A DNA stretch of 64,000 bases, taken from SLRI01 sp942491185. Lineage in GTDB: Bacteria; Pseudomonadota; Alphaproteobacteria; Geminicoccales; Geminicoccaceae. Where the stretch lies: positions 310,001 through 374,000 of the forward strand of contig CALOAB010000016.1 of assembly GCA_942491185.1 (NCBI GenBank), read 5' to 3'. Within the stretch, counting starts at the first letter, position 1; each line of letters opens with the position of its first letter. Under the pieces are notes generated by a model. The model did no database searches. It was not told where the DNA came from and worked only from the letters and a program-made list of their open reading frames with translations. Of the stretch, positions 16,434-25,183 are shown piece after piece. The translations under genes and the position numbers were made by a program.

Positions 16434-17624
16434 ATGATGTCGCCGTTTCGGCTAACGGCGTTGCTATGCGTCGTTCAACTACTGGTGATGACGGGCTCGC
16501 TCACGTTCCAGGCTCTGATCCCGGTGTTCATTGCCGAGTGGCAGCTCTCCAACACCCAGGCTGCCTGGATTGGCGGCGCGTCCTATGTCGGTTACGCGCT
16601 TGCCGCGCCAACACTCGTCGCCCTGACGGACCGACTGGATGCGCGGCGGATCGTGATCTGTGCATGCCTCTTGGGCGCCGTGGGCGGTACCGGCTTTGCT
16701 TTCTCGGCTGGTGGCTTCTGGTCGGCCATGGCGTGGCGATTCATAACGGGCATTGCCATTGCAGGCAGCTACATGCCTGGCCTGAAGGCATTGACCGATC
16801 GGCTGCCGGAAGGTCCGGCAGGTGGCCGCCCGCAGGCCTTCTATAGCGCCACGTTCTCACTCGCCTCTGCAATGTCGCTGCTAGCCGCCGGGCTCTTGAC
16901 GCAGACCATGGGTTGGCGCGCCGCGTTCGCCGTAACAGGAATAACAGCGCTGCTGGCGAGCGGGCTCATGGTGGCCTTACCGGCCCGAACGCCGGCAGCT
17001 TCCGCCGGCGCTGGCAATATGACGACACGCATTCACGCTGTTCTAAGAGACCGGCCGGCCATGCGCTACATCGCTGCCTATGCTGCCCACTCTTGGGAGA
17101 TGTTCGCTTTTCGCACATGGATCGTGGCGTTTCTCGCCTTTGCAGCATCGACCAACAATGCCGGCGGCGCTGTCCTGGTCAGCGTCATCGCCACTCTCCT
17201 GGTCTTGGCCGGGCTTCCTGCGGGGCTGCTCGGCAATGAGCTCGCTGCGCGGACCGACCGCCGCCGCGGTGTGGCCATCTTGATGCTGGCTGCCGCGTGC
17301 CTGGGTGTCGCCACGGGCCTGGCCACGGGCCAGAGCTTCATGGTCGTTGCCGCCCTGGCGATGGTCTACGGCGCGCTGCTCATGGCTGACAACTCTGCCA
17401 TCCTCGTCGGCACGATCCAGAGCACACCGGCCGAGCGGCGTGGTGCGGCGATCGCGATTCAGACCTTTCTTGCGGCTTTCATGGCCCTGGTCAGCCCCCT
17501 TGCCGTCGGTGGTGTTCTCGACGCGTTCGGCAGCGGCCAACGTGCCTGGACGATGGCCTTCTTCGTCATGGCGCTCGGGCCGATCGTTGGTGCGATCGTG
17601 CTCCTCTGGCGCGGCCGCAAATGA
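16434..17624 (+). CDS. MFS transporter
   Basis: This inner-membrane carrier of about 396 residues has 12 predicted hydrophobic segments in two six-helix halves. The loop between helices 2 and 3 shows LTDRLDARR, a form of the MFS A motif, and a second TDRRRG motif follows helix 8. ATG 16434 and ATG 16437 are both possible; a TTG at 16428 is less likely. Its substrate cannot be predicted. The upstream gap is about 90 bases, so it probably has its own promoter. Confidence 0.88.
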   Translation: MMSPFRLTALLCVVQLLVMTGSLTFQALIPVFIAEWQLSNTQAAWIGGASYVGYALAAPTLVALTDRLDARRIVICACLLGAVGGTGFAFSAGGFWSAMAWRFITGIAIAGSYMPGLKALTDRLPEGPAGGRPQAFYSATFSLASAMSLLAAGLLTQTMGWRAAFAVTGITALLASGLMVALPARTPAASAGAGNMTTRIHAVLRDRPAMRYIAAYAAHSWEMFAFRTWIVAFLAFAASTNNAGGAVLVSVIATLLVLAGLPAGLLGNELAARTDRRRGVAILMLAAACLGVATGLATGQSFMVVAALAMVYGALLMADNSAILVGTIQSTPAERRGAAIAIQTFLAAFMALVSPLAVGGVLDAFGSGQRAWTMAFFVMALGPIVGAIVLLWRGRK

Positions 17625-17760
17625 TGCGGACGCCAAGCGCCTAGCCACAAGGGGCGTCCTATCGGGGGAGTTGAGCGCCATCGGTGTCGGCAAGCGAATT
17701 CTCTTGGTATATTTCTATTATGAGTTGTATTGAAGAGAGATTGCACAGTCGAATACTGGA

Positions 17761-18150
17761 ATGATGGTAGGCTTATGGGCACCCCCGATGGGTAGTCGCG
17801 AGAGCGAGCGCTTTGGTCGGCAGGCTGAGTTGCTCGCTTCACTCTGGCTGCGGCTCAAGGGCTACAGCGTGCTGGCTCGCAGGGTTCGGACGCGGGTTGG
17901 TGAAATCGACTTGGTCTGCCAGCGCGGCCATTGCCTGGTCTTTGTCGAGGTCAAAGGCCGGGTGTCGACAGAGTTGGCTCTGCATGCCTTGCGACCACGC
18001 CAGCAACAACGCATCGCAGCAGCGGCGCAATACTTTTTGAAGATGCGTCCGCAGTTGGCCCATCTGGACTGCCGCTTCGATCTGATCACCGTCGATCGCT
18101 ACGGACGACCACGCCATGTCATGGATGTTTGGCGGGTGAACGGGTACTGA
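17761..18150 (+). CDS. YraN family (UPF0102) nuclease-fold protein
   Basis: This 129-residue protein has the restriction-endonuclease-like core GEIDLVCQRGHCLVFVEVK, which keeps the D and ExK residues of the PD-(D/E)xK fold, and an RQQQRIAAAAQYFL helix. YraN proteins are widespread and may act on branched DNA, but their role is unclear. ATG 17761 was taken; ATG 17791 (MGSRESERFG) also fits. In many bacteria yraN sits beside rsmI; here it is alone between two MFS genes. Confidence 0.85.
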   Translation: MMVGLWAPPMGSRESERFGRQAELLASLWLRLKGYSVLARRVRTRVGEIDLVCQRGHCLVFVEVKGRVSTELALHALRPRQQQRIAAAAQYFLKMRPQLAHLDCRFDLITVDRYGRPRHVMDVWRVNGY

Positions 18151-18343
18151 GGTCGGCAGGCGGTCGTTATGCGCCTGCAAGTTAGCTTCACGCAACTGCC
18201 GAAACGTCAATTCCATGCTGGCTCGGCAGACCTATTCGTGCTGCATACGGTCGATGGGGCATGATTGGCGCGACCGCGCTGCTTCACCCCGAGCCTCGTG
18301 ATCAATGTGTTCGAGGCGGTCAGCGCGGGGCTCCTGACGGTCG

Positions 18344-19519
18344 ATGTTCATACACAGCATTCGTGCTATCTCGGCCACGCGACCAACCCGTGCGGTGGCC
18401 CTGCTCTTCCTCTGCAATGGCTTCGCGCTAGCCAATTGGTTCAGCCGGATCCCGGCGATGAAGGAGGCGCTGGCGCTCAGCGACGGGGCGCTCGGCCTGG
18501 CGCTCTTGGGATTGCCTTTGGGCTCCATGCTGGTTCTGCCGTTTAGCGGTAGGCTGGTCGGTCGTGTCGGCGCTGGTCGCCTGGCGCTCGCGAGTGGTGC
18601 CGCTCTCGCAGCTGCGATCATGCTCCCCGGCCTCGGGCGTGATGTCTGGACCCTTTGCCTGGCGCTCATTCTGCTGGGCACGGCGAACGCCATGATGGAT
18701 GTCGCCATGAACGCCAAGGCGGCGACGGTAGAGACTGCTGCCGGCGTCCACCTGATGTCGGCCTTTCACGGAATGTGGAGCGTCGGCTTCTTCTTGGGCG
18801 CCGCGACCGGCGCCCTCTTTGCTGCGATTGGTGCCGTTCCGGGTCTGCATCTGCCGATCGTGGCGATGGCCGTGCTCGGGCTCCTCCTGACGCAACGCGT
18901 AATTCTCCACGACAAGCCAGCCCAGGTGTCGACAACTGACCCGGTCTTGGCCCTGCCGCGCGGGGCGCTCTGGCCGCTCGCGCTGATCGCCACCGCATCG
19001 ATGTTGGCCGAGGGCGCCGTTGCGGATTGGAGCGCTGTCTATCTTCGCGAGACGATCGGCTCCTCGCCCGGGGTCGCGGCGCTGGCGCTCTCCGCCTTCT
19101 CGCTCGGCCTCACCGCCACACGGTTCGCTGCGGACCGGCTCGGTGAGCGGTTTGGTGATCTGGTGTTGTTGCGTGCCGGCGCTTTGATTGCTGCCCTCGG
19201 CATGACAGGCGGCATCGTCTCTCAGACAACCTCGGCTGCGATTCTGGGATTCTTCGCTGTCGGTGTCGGGTTTGCGGCGGTCGTGCCGATCGCCTTTCGG
19301 CGCGCCGCAAACACGGAGGGCATCACACCCGGCGTTGGCGTGGCCGCCGTGGCAACGCTGGCCTATACTGGGTTCCTCGCAGGTCCTCCCTTGATTGGCC
19401 TCCTTGCCGAAGGCGTCGGCCTCGGCATGGCAATGGCCATCATTCCCCTGCTGGCGCTCGTCATCGCTGCCATCTCGCTGACCGTTGCAAGAGACCGTCC
19501 AGCGGACGGACATGATTGA
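18344..19519 (+). CDS. MFS transporter, YbjJ-like
   Basis: This 391-residue, 12-helix carrier starts with a short basic tail and shows FSRIPAMKEALALSDGALG and ANAMMDVAMNAKA motifs, seen in the YbjJ subgroup of the major facilitator superfamily. The second half contains AEGAVADWSAVYLR, also typical of that subgroup. It is unrelated in detail to the MFS gene at 16.4 kb. The substrate is unknown. The 193-base gap upstream contains no recognised gene. Confidence 0.87.
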   Translation: MFIHSIRAISATRPTRAVALLFLCNGFALANWFSRIPAMKEALALSDGALGLALLGLPLGSMLVLPFSGRLVGRVGAGRLALASGAALAAAIMLPGLGRDVWTLCLALILLGTANAMMDVAMNAKAATVETAAGVHLMSAFHGMWSVGFFLGAATGALFAAIGAVPGLHLPIVAMAVLGLLLTQRVILHDKPAQVSTTDPVLALPRGALWPLALIATASMLAEGAVADWSAVYLRETIGSSPGVAALALSAFSLGLTATRFAADRLGERFGDLVLLRAGALIAALGMTGGIVSQTTSAAILGFFAVGVGFAAVVPIAFRRAANTEGITPGVGVAAVATLAYTGFLAGPPLIGLLAEGVGLGMAMAIIPLLALVIAAISLTVARDRPADGHD

Positions 19520-19636
19520 GTGTAGTTTGCAAGTCCATGAATGATCGAGATATCTGCGTTTGCCAGGCCGCAAACGCCATTGCTGGGCCTTGCGCTCGAG
19601 GTCATTCCGCCTGCCTAAATCATAAAGCGTCACATC

Positions 19637-20218
19637 ATGCATGAACGTCCAATCGGACGTGTGCAAACCAGGATCACCTGGCTGGAGATGCTCGAGCGCC
19701 CTTCCCGTCCGGTGCTGCAAGCGCCGGTTCCTGGCACGGAGATCGTCCGTGCACTCGAGTCGCCCGTACATTTCTACCGCTATCTTTACCAAGCCGTCGG
19801 CGGTCCTTGGCTATGGACCCGCCGCAGGCTCATGAACGACGAAACGCTGGCCCAGATCGTTCGGGCACCGACGACGGATCTTCGCGTGGTCTGGGTGCAT
19901 GGCGTGCCCGCCGGGTACGTCGAACTCGACTTCAGCGCGTCACCAGACGCCAATCTTACCTATTTTGGCCTGATGCCCGAGTTCACAGGCCGCCGCATCG
20001 GTCCATGGCTGCTCGACTGGACGATCCGCCACGCGTTTCACAAAGGCGCTTCACGGTTGCATCTCAACACTTGCGACCTCGACCACCCCAAAGCGCTTCA
20101 GGTCTACGAAGCTGCCGGCTTCTCGGCCTATGACCAGACAGACGCGTTCGAGACAGTGCTCGATGGCATGGAGCTGCCGGAGCACGTCGCGGAAAGAGCA
20201 GTGCTCGCCCTGGAGTGA
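19637..20218 (+). CDS. GNAT family N-acetyltransferase
   Basis: This 193-residue cytoplasmic acyltransferase has a GNAT core: a VPAGYVELDF strand, then LMPEFTGRRIGPWLL, which corresponds to the acetyl-CoA binding Q/RxxGxG/A region, and LHLNTCDLDHPKALQVYEAAGF at motif B. The acceptor is unknown. The gene is convergent with the MBL hydrolase, 22 bases away. Confidence 0.85.
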   Translation: MHERPIGRVQTRITWLEMLERPSRPVLQAPVPGTEIVRALESPVHFYRYLYQAVGGPWLWTRRRLMNDETLAQIVRAPTTDLRVVWVHGVPAGYVELDFSASPDANLTYFGLMPEFTGRRIGPWLLDWTIRHAFHKGASRLHLNTCDLDHPKALQVYEAAGFSAYDQTDAFETVLDGMELPEHVAERAVLALE

Positions 20219-20240
20219 GCCCATCAGTCTCAGCCAGGCG

Positions 20241-21023
20241 TCAATCGTCGAGATCGATGATCAGCCCGTCATGTGCCGGGGCCACGCCATCAGGCAACTT
20301 GGCTTGCCAAGTTGCGTAGTCGACCTCGTGATTCATGTGCGTCAGGTAGGCAGCGGCTGGCTTGACTTGGTCGATCCAGCCCAGTGTCTTGATCAGGTGC
20401 GAGTGGCTCGGGTGCGGGTCGTCGCGGAGCGCGTCGACGATCCAGACATCGACGCCCGCGAGTGCTGCGAGATAGGCCTCATCGAGGTCGTCCGCGTCGG
20501 TCGAGTAGGCGAAGCGCCCAATCCGAAAACCCCAGACGACGGAACGGCCGTGGCCGTGCCTGAGCGGCAGGAGCTCGACCGGGCCTATCTTGAACGGCGC
20601 CTCGCCGGTAAACGGCATTGGCAGGATCTCTGGTCGCCAAAACCCACCGGCACCGTGTTGGCCGGTGCCGAACGCATAAGGAAACCGCGCCTGGATGCGC
20701 TCCATGACGTCGTGGTGCGCGTGGGCCGGCAGCGGCTTGCCGATGATGTTGTTGATCGCGCGCAGATCATCCAGGCCGTGCAGGTGATCGGCATGGGCGT
20801 GGGTGAACACCACGGCATCCAACCGATCGATACCGGCATCGAGGCATTGCTGGCGAAGATCCGGGCCCGTGTCGAAGAGGATCTTCTGGCCCTTGGCCTC
20901 GAGCAGGATCGAGCAGCGTCGGCGCTTGTTGCGCGGGTTGCTGGAGCGACAAACGGAACAGTCGCAGCCGATCATCGGAACCCCGGCCGAGGTGCCGCAG
21001 CCGAGCACGGTCACCCGCATCAC
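20241..21023 (-). CDS. MBL-fold metallohydrolase, PhnP-like
   Basis: This 260-residue enzyme has the metal signature THAHADHLHG and an N-terminal GCGTSAGVP motif, followed by a cysteine cluster (CDCSVC) like that of PhnP, where it binds a structural zinc. PhnP-type proteins are phosphodiesterases for cyclic or dinucleotide phosphates. In Alphaproteobacteria this gene commonly follows tatD, and here it overlaps the tatD stop by 4 bases (ATGA). The substrate is unproven. Confidence 0.9.
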   Translation of the reverse strand: MMRVTVLGCGTSAGVPMIGCDCSVCRSSNPRNKRRRCSILLEAKGQKILFDTGPDLRQQCLDAGIDRLDAVVFTHAHADHLHGLDDLRAINNIIGKPLPAHAHHDVMERIQARFPYAFGTGQHGAGGFWRPEILPMPFTGEAPFKIGPVELLPLRHGHGRSVVWGFRIGRFAYSTDADDLDEAYLAALAGVDVWIVDALRDDPHPSHSHLIKTLGWIDQVKPAAAYLTHMNHEVDYATWQAKLPDGVAPAHDGLIIDLDD

Positions 21024-21824
21024 GCCGGGCGCGCTTTGCTGAAGAGCGCGAAGAAGTTGCTCGTCGTGATCTGGCCGACTTCGGCAGTGTCGGTGCTCCA
21101 GAGCTCGGCCAGGACCTGCGCGACATAGGGAATATAGGCAGGCTCGTTGCGCTTGCCGCGGTAGGGCTCGGGCGCGAGGAAGGGCGCATCGGTCTCGAGC
21201 AGGATCCGCTCCTTGGGCAGCGCTTGCACTGTAGCGCGCAGCTCATCCGAGCGCTTGAACGTCATGATGCCGCCGATGCCCAGATGGAGCCCAAGGTCGA
21301 TCGCTTTCCAGCCCAGCTCGGGCGACGTGCTGTAGCAGTGAATGACACCTCGAAGCGCCGCGCGACTCGCCGCCTCCGTCAAGATCGCCGCTGTGTCGGC
21401 ATCGGCGTCGCGGGTGTGCACGATGAACGGCAGGCCGGTCTGCTCGGCGGCGGTGAGCTGGGCGCGGAAGGATCTCGCCTGAACGTCGCGCGGGCTCTTG
21501 TCGTAGAAATAGTCGAGGCCGCATTCGCCGATCGCGACGACCTTTGCCTGCTTCGCATTGGCGATGAAAGGCTTCAGGCTCGAGGCCGTCGGGCTCCTCT
21601 GCGGCCTGATGTGGATGGACACCGGTCGCAACCCAGACGTCCGCGAAATGGCTCGCCAGTTCCAGCACGGCGGCGAAGCTCGACAGCCGGGTCGAGATCG
21701 TCAGCAGGGACTGCACGCCGGCTGCACGGGCTCGCTCGACCACGGCGGAAGCATCAGCGGCAAGCCCCGGGTAGTCCAGATGGCAATGGCTGTCGACGAA
21801 AGTGCCAAGAGGCTTTCCGGACAC
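21020..21824 (-). pseudogene. tatD: TatD family metal-dependent deoxyribonuclease, split by a one-base frameshift
   Basis: The N-terminal part (FVDSHCHLDYPG with the first metal-binding His residues, then VATGVHPHQAAEEPDG) is in one frame. The rest (KVVAIGECGLDYFYDKSP, LETDAPFLAP) is in another. Removing one C from the GAGCCTGAAG stretch (complement of 21571-21583) restores a continuous TatD protein reading DGLELKPFIANAK. The start is GTG 21824, with GAGG six bases upstream. TatD is a cytoplasmic 3'-5' exonuclease. The lesion could be a real mutation or a sequencing or assembly error; all other family motifs look intact. Confidence 0.85.
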
Positions 21825-21831
21825 TGCATCC

Positions 21832-23385
21832 TCAGCCACTCGACGCCTCCTCGACCAGCCGCGGAAAGACTCCCTCGGGCTTGGGCAGGGCGACACCACC
21901 CGCGAGCTTCTCGGCATCGCTCAGATAACCGAAGCTGCGATGGTCGGTCGGCACGCTGAGTTGGTCCAAAATCCGCGCAGAAGCATCTGGCATGAATGGC
22001 TGGGTCAAAATGGCGACGCGACGGATGGTTTCGGCCAGCACCCAGAGCACTGTCGCCATCCGAGCAGGATCGGATTTCCGCAACGCCCAGGGGGCGACCG
22101 TGTCGACATAGCGATTGGCCTCGCTGATCACGGTCCAGATCGCCTCGAGCGCCGCATGTGTGGCCTGACGATCCATCAGGTGCCGGCAATCGTCGAGCAT
22201 GCTCTCCGCCTTTGCCAGCATGGCCTCATCGGCGGCGTCGAGGTCGCCTGGCACTGGCAGCTCGCCTGCGCAGTTCTTGTGAATCATCGACAGCACGCGT
22301 TGGCAGAGATTGCCATAGTCATTGGCGAGGTCGCTGTTCATGCGGCGCAGCATGGCGGCGTGACTGAAGTCGCCATCATTGCCGAACGGCACTTCACGCA
22401 GCAGGAAGTACCGGGTTGCATCGAGCCCATAACGGGCCACAAGCTCGTGCGGGTCGATGACATTACCGACCGATTTCGAGATCTTTTGGCCCTCATTCGT
22501 CCACCAGCCGTGAGCAAAGACGCGTTGCGGTGGCTCGAGGCCAGCTGCCATCAGGAATGCCGGCCAATAAACCGCGTGGAACCGCAGGATATCCTTGCCG
22601 ACGACGTGCACGTCACACGGCCAAAACTTCTCGCAGAGTCCTGCCGCATCATCGGGATAGCCCAAGGCCGAGAGATAGTTGGTGAGCGCATCAAGCCAGA
22701 CATACATCACATGGTCAGGGTTGCCCGGCACAGGGATGCCCCAATTGAAGGTTGTCCTGCTGACCGAGAGATCGTGCAGCCCGCCGCGAACAAAGCTGAT
22801 GACCTCGTTGCGCCTGGTTTCCGGCAGGATGCAATCTGGATGAGCCTCGTAGAAGGCCAGCAGGCGTTCCTGCCATGCCGACAGGCGAAAGAAATACGAA
22901 GGCTCCTCGACCCACTCGACCGGCGCCCCAGTCGGCGCCTTGCCATTGGCGAGCTCGCTTTCCGTATAGAACGCCTCGTCGCGAACCGAGTACCAGCCGG
23001 AATAGGCGCCAAGGTAGATCTCGCCAGCATCGACCAGCTGCTGCCAGAGGTGCTGAACGGCTTTCTTGTGGCGATCCTCAGTGGTGCGAATGAAGTCGTC
23101 ATGGCTGAAATGCATCACCGACGCGAGATCCCGAAACCGGGTCGAGACCTGATCGGTGAAGGCTTGGGGATCCATGCCGCGATCGTGCGCCGCCTTCTCG
23201 ACCTTCTGGCCGTGCTCATCGGTGCCCGTCAGGAAGTGCACATCGCGACCGTCCAGGCGCATGAATCGCGCTACCGCATCACAAGCCAGCGTCGTGTAGG
23301 CATGGCCGATATGCGGTGAATCGTTCACGTAGTAGATCGGCGTGGTGATGTAGAAAGCAGCGCCGGCTGCCATGCTGGTCTCCAT
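21832..23385 (-). CDS. metG: Methionyl-tRNA synthetase
   Basis: This 517-residue class I aminoacyl-tRNA synthetase charges tRNA-Met. The HIGH motif appears as PHIGHAY near residue 24 and the KMSKS loop as KISKS. The compact length without a C-terminal tRNA-binding EMAP-like domain is common in Alphaproteobacteria. Start ATG 23385 was taken; ATG 23373 (MAAGAAFYITTP) is also plausible. tatD begins 8 bases before its stop is left behind, so the metG-tatD-MBL genes form one transcript. Confidence 0.96.
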   Translation of the reverse strand: METSMAAGAAFYITTPIYYVNDSPHIGHAYTTLACDAVARFMRLDGRDVHFLTGTDEHGQKVEKAAHDRGMDPQAFTDQVSTRFRDLASVMHFSHDDFIRTTEDRHKKAVQHLWQQLVDAGEIYLGAYSGWYSVRDEAFYTESELANGKAPTGAPVEWVEEPSYFFRLSAWQERLLAFYEAHPDCILPETRRNEVISFVRGGLHDLSVSRTTFNWGIPVPGNPDHVMYVWLDALTNYLSALGYPDDAAGLCEKFWPCDVHVVGKDILRFHAVYWPAFLMAAGLEPPQRVFAHGWWTNEGQKISKSVGNVIDPHELVARYGLDATRYFLLREVPFGNDGDFSHAAMLRRMNSDLANDYGNLCQRVLSMIHKNCAGELPVPGDLDAADEAMLAKAESMLDDCRHLMDRQATHAALEAIWTVISEANRYVDTVAPWALRKSDPARMATVLWVLAETIRRVAILTQPFMPDASARILDQLSVPTDHRSFGYLSDAEKLAGGVALPKPEGVFPRLVEEASSG

Positions 23386-23448
23386 GTGCAGGCCCGGTCG
23401 GATCGATCAATGCCGATCGGGCTTATCTGAGGATCGAGGGCTGCCGGT

Positions 23449-24507
23449 TCAGGCGCGTAGCGCCTCACGCGGCGCAAGGTCTGCTCCGGTGAGAGCGGCG
23501 AGGGCCACGTAATAGGCTTGGCGAGGATCGACGTTCAACTGATCCAGGTCGAACGGCAGGCGCCGCAGCTTGTCCCACATGGCCAACCAGCGATCAAGCG
23601 GTTGCTGATCAACCAGAAGCGATAGTCGGTTCGCCTCATCCGCCGCGAAAAGCTCGCCCAGATCTCCTTTGGCCGACCATTCGGCACCACGCTGGACCAC
23701 AGCACCGAGCAGATCTGCGGCCAAGTCAGTGCCAGCGCCATTGCCGAATGCCACAAGTCGCTCGGCCACCTCCATCAAGCCGGCCCGCGGTCGAGCGCTC
23801 GCAGTCAGGCCAGCGAGCAATGCGTCATACTGCTCGAGGAAACCGGCAGCGGCCAATCTGGCGTAGCGACCGGGGGAGCCCTTTGCCAACGACAGCAACG
23901 GCGGATCTGGATCTGTCGCCAGCCCCGCGGCCAGAAGCGCGGCATGCATCGTTCGATCATCGAGAGGCGCCAGCTGCAGCCTGATGCAGCGTGAGAGCAG
24001 CGTGCGCGGAATGCGGCCCGGCGCGTGGCAAACGAGAAGCAGTACGACCCCTGACGGTGGCTCCTCCAAGAGCTTCAAGAGGGCATTCGCTGCTTCGCTG
24101 TTCAAGACATCGGCGGTATCGACGACGACCGCTCGCCCGCCTTGCCCGAGCGCCGTTTCGTGCAGCGCCGCAGTGACTGCGCGCACTTGATCCACGGTGA
24201 TCTCGTGGCGCAGCTTGCCACTGCGTGGGTGCGCTGTCGGCTCGAGGACGAGCAGATCGGGCTCGCTGCCATGAGCGACCCGGCGAAACAACGGCGTTTC
24301 GCTGCTGTCGGGATCGTCGATAGCCGAACCAGCCGCCAACACGCGCCGTCCAAGGCGGTAGGCGAGTGTCGCCTTGCCGATGCCGGGTGGACCACCAAGG
24401 AGCCATGCGTGCGGCAGGCGGCCACTCTGCAACGCGCGACCGAAGACGTTCAGCGCCTGTTCGTGGCCAAAGAGGCTCGGATTCTCCCGGGGCGCCAGTA
24501 GCAACAC
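23449..24507 (-). CDS. holB: DNA polymerase III delta' subunit
   Basis: Part of the clamp loader that places the beta clamp on DNA. The 352-residue protein has the AAA+ P-loop as GPPGIGKATLAYRLG near residue 40, a VVVDTADVLNSEAANALLKLLEEPP segment around the sensor region, and a C-terminal helical domain. The four zinc-binding cysteines of some DnaX relatives are absent. The gene starts one base after the tmk stop, as in most Alphaproteobacteria. Confidence 0.93.
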   Translation of the reverse strand: MLLLAPRENPSLFGHEQALNVFGRALQSGRLPHAWLLGGPPGIGKATLAYRLGRRVLAAGSAIDDPDSSETPLFRRVAHGSEPDLLVLEPTAHPRSGKLRHEITVDQVRAVTAALHETALGQGGRAVVVDTADVLNSEAANALLKLLEEPPSGVVLLLVCHAPGRIPRTLLSRCIRLQLAPLDDRTMHAALLAAGLATDPDPPLLSLAKGSPGRYARLAAAGFLEQYDALLAGLTASARPRAGLMEVAERLVAFGNGAGTDLAADLLGAVVQRGAEWSAKGDLGELFAADEANRLSLLVDQQPLDRWLAMWDKLRRLPFDLDQLNVDPRQAYYVALAALTGADLAPREALRA

Positions 24508-24508
24508 G

Positions 24509-25183
24509 TCAAGCGGTCCCAGCCTGTGTCGGCAGGCGAGCGGCTAGTCGTTCCAAGGTCACCGCCGCTACTTGCTCAGCTACGATCTGTGGCGCTGCCG
24601 TCGCATCAATGATGATGAACCGTTCGGGCGATTGACGCGCAAGGTCGAGAAATCCAGCACGAACTTGCTCGTGAAACGCTGTCCCCTTGGCCTCGAAGCG
24701 GCTAGCACCTCCCGCCGCCTCGCGCCGCCCGAGGCCGACATCCACCGGCAGATCCAGAACGAAGGTCAGATCGGGACACGTCGTCGCGAGGAACAACTGA
24801 TGCAGGGCATCGACCCGCTCGAGGCCGACTTTCCCGGCAATTCCTTGATAGACGCGGGTGCTATCAGCGAAGCGGTCAGAGAGCACCCAGCGACCAGCAG
24901 CCAGGGACGGCGCAATCAAGCGTTCGACATGATCGAGCCGGGCGGCGGTCATCAACAGGGTTTCGACATCGCTGCTCCAACGTTCCACAGTCCCATCCAG
25001 GACAAGTGCACGAATGGCTTCCGAACCGGTCGTCCCACCGGGTTCCCGCGTGAGGACTGGCTCGACAGACACGTTGCGCAAATAGGCAGCAAGCGCCTGG
25101 AGCTGGGTTGTCTTGCCGGCACCCTCCCCGCCTTCGAACGTGATGAATACGCCGCTATCGCTCTCAGCCTGCTGCGCCCTCAG
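24509..25183 (-). CDS. tmk: Thymidylate kinase with apparent CTG start
   Basis: Tmk phosphorylates dTMP to dTDP. The P-loop FEGGEGAGKTTQ, the REPGG motif and the SDRFADST motif are all present. There is no ATG, GTG or TTG in frame upstream of the P-loop; the first such codon is TTG 25081, which would delete the P-loop. A CTG at 25183 gives a normal 224-residue protein and overlaps the dacA TGA stop as CTGA, like the ATGA couplings elsewhere in the window. A CTG start is therefore the best reading, though a sequence error that hides an ATG is possible. Confidence 0.85.
   Translation of the reverse strand: MRAQQAESDSGVFITFEGGEGAGKTTQLQALAAYLRNVSVEPVLTREPGGTTGSEAIRALVLDGTVERWSSDVETLLMTAARLDHVERLIAPSLAAGRWVLSDRFADSTRVYQGIAGKVGLERVDALHQLFLATTCPDLTFVLDLPVDVGLGRREAAGGASRFEAKGTAFHEQVRAGFLDLARQSPERFIIIDATAAPQIVAEQVAAVTLERLAARLPTQAGTA

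Noticed and set aside
18428..19792. 454-codon minus-strand frame over the MFS gene
   Set aside because: Composition is charged and repetitive, as expected for the complement of a hydrophobic membrane-protein gene; the plus strand encodes a clear MFS transporter.
21802..23319. 505-codon plus-strand frame opposite metG
   Set aside because: The minus strand has HIGH and KMSKS motifs of methionyl-tRNA synthetase; the plus-strand product has none.
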